From the NCBI GenBank assembly GCA_964448285.1, contig CAYUWG010000065.1, forward strand, positions 1-21,103: 21,103 nt of DNA. Direction: 5' to 3'. The translations under genes and the position numbers were made by a program. Positions 19,901-21,103 of the stretch are shown piece after piece. Source of the DNA: CAYUWG01 sp964448285 (GTDB lineage: Bacteria; Bacteroidota; Ignavibacteria; SZUA-365). The notes under the pieces were generated by a model that worked only from the letters and a program-made list of their open reading frames with translations, was not told the origin of the DNA and searched no databases. Numbering within the stretch: position 1 is the stretch's first letter; every line of letters begins with the position of its first letter.

Positions 19901-21103
19901 ACTTTGGTAACGGCGACGACGGCGAAACCATCGGTTTCAATACCACCGATGGTCTGATGTATCATGCCTCAGGTCTTGGTACTCGAGTTTGGGAATCGTA
20001 CAATGTCTCAACCGATGTTCTCACAAACATTCCAATAACTGGTGACAATTCCGGTGAAATGGGTTCGTTGCATTACGTTGGTGGAAATGCTTTCCTGGCC
20101 GGGAAGACTTTTAGTAGCTCTGGCCAGATGTATCGCATTATGTCGAATGGTGAGCGAGTACTCCTTGCATCGACATCGCTCGGAAGAGTCAAGGGCATCG
20201 TCTCCGTTTGCTGTACTCCATCGGACAATCCGGTTGTCACATCGAACCCTGCAAGCCAAACTGTTTGTACGCCGAGTACAGCAACCTTCACGTCCTCAGC
20301 AACAGGCACGCCTCCTCCGGGAGTCCAGTGGCAGTTGAGCACGGATGGTGGTTCGACGTGGAATAACATCTCCGGCGCGACGAGCGCGAGCTACACAACG
20401 CCGGCGACGACGACAGCAATGAACGGCTATCGCTACCGCGCCGTATGGACCAACGTCTGCAATTCTGCGACAAGTTCGGTTGCAATACTTACGGTTAACG
20501 AAGCACCGACCGTTACGCTCCATCCACAGAGCGGGACATGGTGTCCGGGTTCGATAGCGACGTTCACCGCCGCTGCGACCGGCACGGCTCCGATCTCCGT
20601 TCAATGGCAATTGAGCGCTGATGGCGGAACGACGTGGACGAACATTGCCGGCGCCACGAGCACGACGCTGAACTTCGGCCCGATCGGCGCCGGACATGCG
20701 GGCAACCTCATCCGTGCGGTGTTCACGAACGTCTGCGCACCGGGACCGGTACCACCGGGCGGCGTCGCATCCAACAATGCAACGATCAACCTCGGCGTCC
20801 CGCCGACGGTAACACTACATCCGAGCAGCCAAACAGTCTGCGTCGGTGCGAGCGTGACATTCACTGCTGCGGCAACCGGCACAGCACCGATTACACAGCA
20901 GTGGTTCAAGAGTATCGATAACGGCGTAACGTGGTCTCTCATTGCAGGCGCCACAGGCACGTCGTACACGATAGCCGGTGTGACAACGGGCAATGCCGGA
21001 CAGTATCGCTGCACGTTCTACAACGGCTGTGCACCGGCAGGCGTGAACACGAATGCGGCAACGCTGACGGTGAACACACCGCCGACCGTCACGCAGAACC
21101 CCG
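16936..21103 (+). CDS. Giant secreted Ig-like repeat protein with nested CHRD and propeller-like domains (open at right edge)
   Basis: The frame is open from ATG 16936 (GGAGAAAACGTC upstream) to the window end, at least 1389 aa. Signal peptide 1-22 (VIQA|Q). Residues 23-193 are a beta-rich domain resembling the 209-aa protein. Ig-like repeats of about 92 aa follow: R1 194-285, R2 286-497 (interrupted), R3 498-589, R4 590-681, R5 682-772, R6 773-864, R7 about 1096-1189, R8 1190-1288, R9 1289-1381, and the start of R10. Each has QTVC, VQWQLSTDGGxTW, a TSYTTPA-type strand, YRA and a TNxCG Cys. A CHRD domain (336-455) interrupts R2. Residues 865-1093 are a different domain with repeated strand patterns. 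Such proteins usually act in adhesion or surface structure and end in a T9SS sorting domain, which would lie beyond the window. Confidence 0.93.
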   Translation, partial: MKRFTPLAIVITAFVLITTVIQAQIFFDGSPGTGAPPAMLGPYTMTPLSDGRPFGCASSVTDAPSFLGNILFSSTAVHQNVPSTFPCWSHGYTGSGIYGVPGCGNTSPTSITLTFPSGVGAFYFYAGHNTVATETITAISGSTSSGPISVTMCSPGPSYFGFYATPGQTLISVTISSSNGGLYIGEFGIAASCTPATITQNPLDQTICESSTAFFFANATGFSTVQWQLSTDAGATWNNIVGATALLYAIGAVPASYNGRMYRAVFDQGTPCAVTTTAATLTVWTSPTVTLHPVPVSQTLCEGATLSYTSAATSSPASTVQWQRSTDGGATFLDIICPVTLSGGNEVPPNASPATGTMSGLFNSATNSLTLTVTFSGLLAPTTAAHIHAAPSGSNGPVIVPLAALPLGVTSGSFTTTVAIPPANVAALYTGGLYVNIHTTLYPGGEIRAQLSVSCSTTPAYSTPVTPSLAGSIYRAKWTNPCGISYSNSALLQTVNTLPVVTTNPTNQTVCAPNTATFTSSATGSPAPTVQWQLSTDGGTTWNPIGGATSPSYTTPATTASMNGNQYRAAWTNTCGTVNSAAAILTVNTVPVVATNPTNQTVCITTPATFTAAASGSPTPTVQWQLSTDGGSTFNNISGATSTSYTTPATSLAMNGYQYRAVFTNVCGTATTTAAILSTNASATTTNPSNATVCAPATATFSVTIGGAPTPSVQWQLSTDGGSTWNNIGGATSTSYTTPATTTAMSGYQYRAVVSNSCATATSLAAILTVNQAPIITTNPSNQTVSEGTVISLNAAATGTPTPTLQWQRSTNGGSTWQNMSGATSSPYTFAPVAAENGHQYRAQFTNSCGFTNTTAALLTVSTTCKYYVAGPNSANAFEINPTTFAVIRTIPITLSGYTVTGINGMSNHPTTKETFAIVKVSSQTARLLVRVDLVTGVATLVGNTGDEFAGIAFRSTGVLYGVTGDGATTPEALYTLNTTTGAATFVRNFGNGDDGETIGFNTTDGLMYHASGLGTRVWESYNVSTDVLTNIPITGDNSGEMGSLHYVGGNAFLAGKTFSSSGQMYRIMSNGERVLLASTSLGRVKGIVSVCCTPSDNPVVTSNPASQTVCTPSTATFTSSATGTPPPGVQWQLSTDGGSTWNNISGATSASYTTPATTTAMNGYRYRAVWTNVCNSATSSVAILTVNEAPTVTLHPQSGTWCPGSIATFTAAATGTAPISVQWQLSADGGTTWTNIAGATSTTLNFGPIGAGHAGNLIRAVFTNVCAPGPVPPGGVASNNATINLGVPPTVTLHPSSQTVCVGASVTFTAAATGTAPITQQWFKSIDNGVTWSLIAGATGTSYTIAGVTTGNAGQYRCTFYNGCAPAGVNTNAATLTVNTPPTVTQNP
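17941..18300 (+). other. CHRD domain nested inside an Ig-like repeat
   Basis: Residues 336-455 of the giant protein show the CHRD pattern: LSGGNEVPPN followed by ATGTMSG, then HIHAAPSGSNGPV, LYVNIHTTLYPGGEIRAQL. The block is bordered by cysteines (IC at the start, SVSC at the end) and lies between GGATFLDI and the TPAYSTPVTP strand of repeat 2. Confidence 0.85.
19528..20214 (+). other. Propeller-like domain between Ig-like repeats 6 and 7
   Basis: Residues 865-1093 lack the Ig signature. They contain repeated strand-turn patterns such as NAFEINPTTFAVIRTI, LLVRVDLVTGVATLVG, ALYTLNTTTGAATFV and VWESYNVSTDVLTNI (a value, then a 'T-T-G' turn, then a value), typical of beta-propeller blades. The block begins with CKYYV and ends with VCC. 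Confidence 0.6.

Larger units (their letters stand above)
17515..21103 (+). repeat. Tandem Ig-like domain repeats (nine complete, a tenth begun)
   Basis: The unit is about 276 bp (92 aa) and recurs in frame. The best-conserved DNA lies around the VQWQLSTDGG...TWNNI segment (near 17610, 18525, 18800, 19070, 20330 and 20605), where several units are almost identical. R3, R4, R5 and R7 are closest to one another; R1, R8 and R9 are more diverged. Two non-Ig blocks break the series, at 17941-18300 and 19528-20214. Confidence 0.9.

Overview
The window looks like a chromosomal segment of a Bacteroidota/Chlorobiota-type (FCB group) bacterium with roughly balanced base composition. The evidence is a type IX secretion (T9SS) C-terminal sorting domain, large secreted Ig-like repeat proteins, tail-fibre-like YadA-head proteins, and eight signal peptides that all place Gln right after the predicted signal peptidase I site (the Bacteroidota 'Q-rule'). 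Genus and species cannot be read from the window. An Ignavibacteria/Kapabacteria-like lineage is only a guess.

Left half (1-8364, minus strand): a tight five-gene cluster with gaps of 21-44 bp. Reading downstream from 8364, it holds two large tail-fibre-like proteins (908 and 808 aa), a third (787 aa, TTG start), a 179-aa T9SS-sorted protein, and the first 55 codons of a fourth fibre-type gene that runs off the left edge. The three complete large proteins share one plan: signal peptide, near-invariant N-terminal module, low-complexity shaft repeats, YadA-type head repeats, a peptidase S74/endosialidase-type chaperone domain with its Ser-Lys dyad, and a C-terminal coiled coil. The genes are recent paralogues with stretches of apparently perfect DNA identity. 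A good sigma-70-like promoter (8536-8564) and a leader with a perfect 9-bp inverted repeat lie upstream.

Middle (8666-16051): a type II NADH dehydrogenase-like flavoprotein on the minus strand is divergent from an exported M16 zinc peptidase (945 aa). A compact plus-strand unit follows, made of a 279-aa membrane protein, a 91-aa membrane protein that starts at a TTG overlapping the previous stop, and an alpha/beta hydrolase. Next is a fusion of a class III cyclase-like domain (DUF2652 type) with an SRPBCC domain.

Right part (16294-21103, plus strand): two genes 12 bp apart. The first encodes a 209-aa secreted single-domain protein. The second starts a giant secreted protein (at least 1389 aa, open at the right edge) whose N-terminal domain resembles the 209-aa protein and is followed by at least nine ~92-aa Ig-like repeats. 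A CHRD domain is nested inside repeat 2, and a ~229-aa domain with propeller-like character sits between repeats 6 and 7. The window is therefore mainly cell-surface and secreted architecture at both ends, with a housekeeping-like middle. No tRNA, rRNA, CRISPR array, transposase or integrase was recognised.
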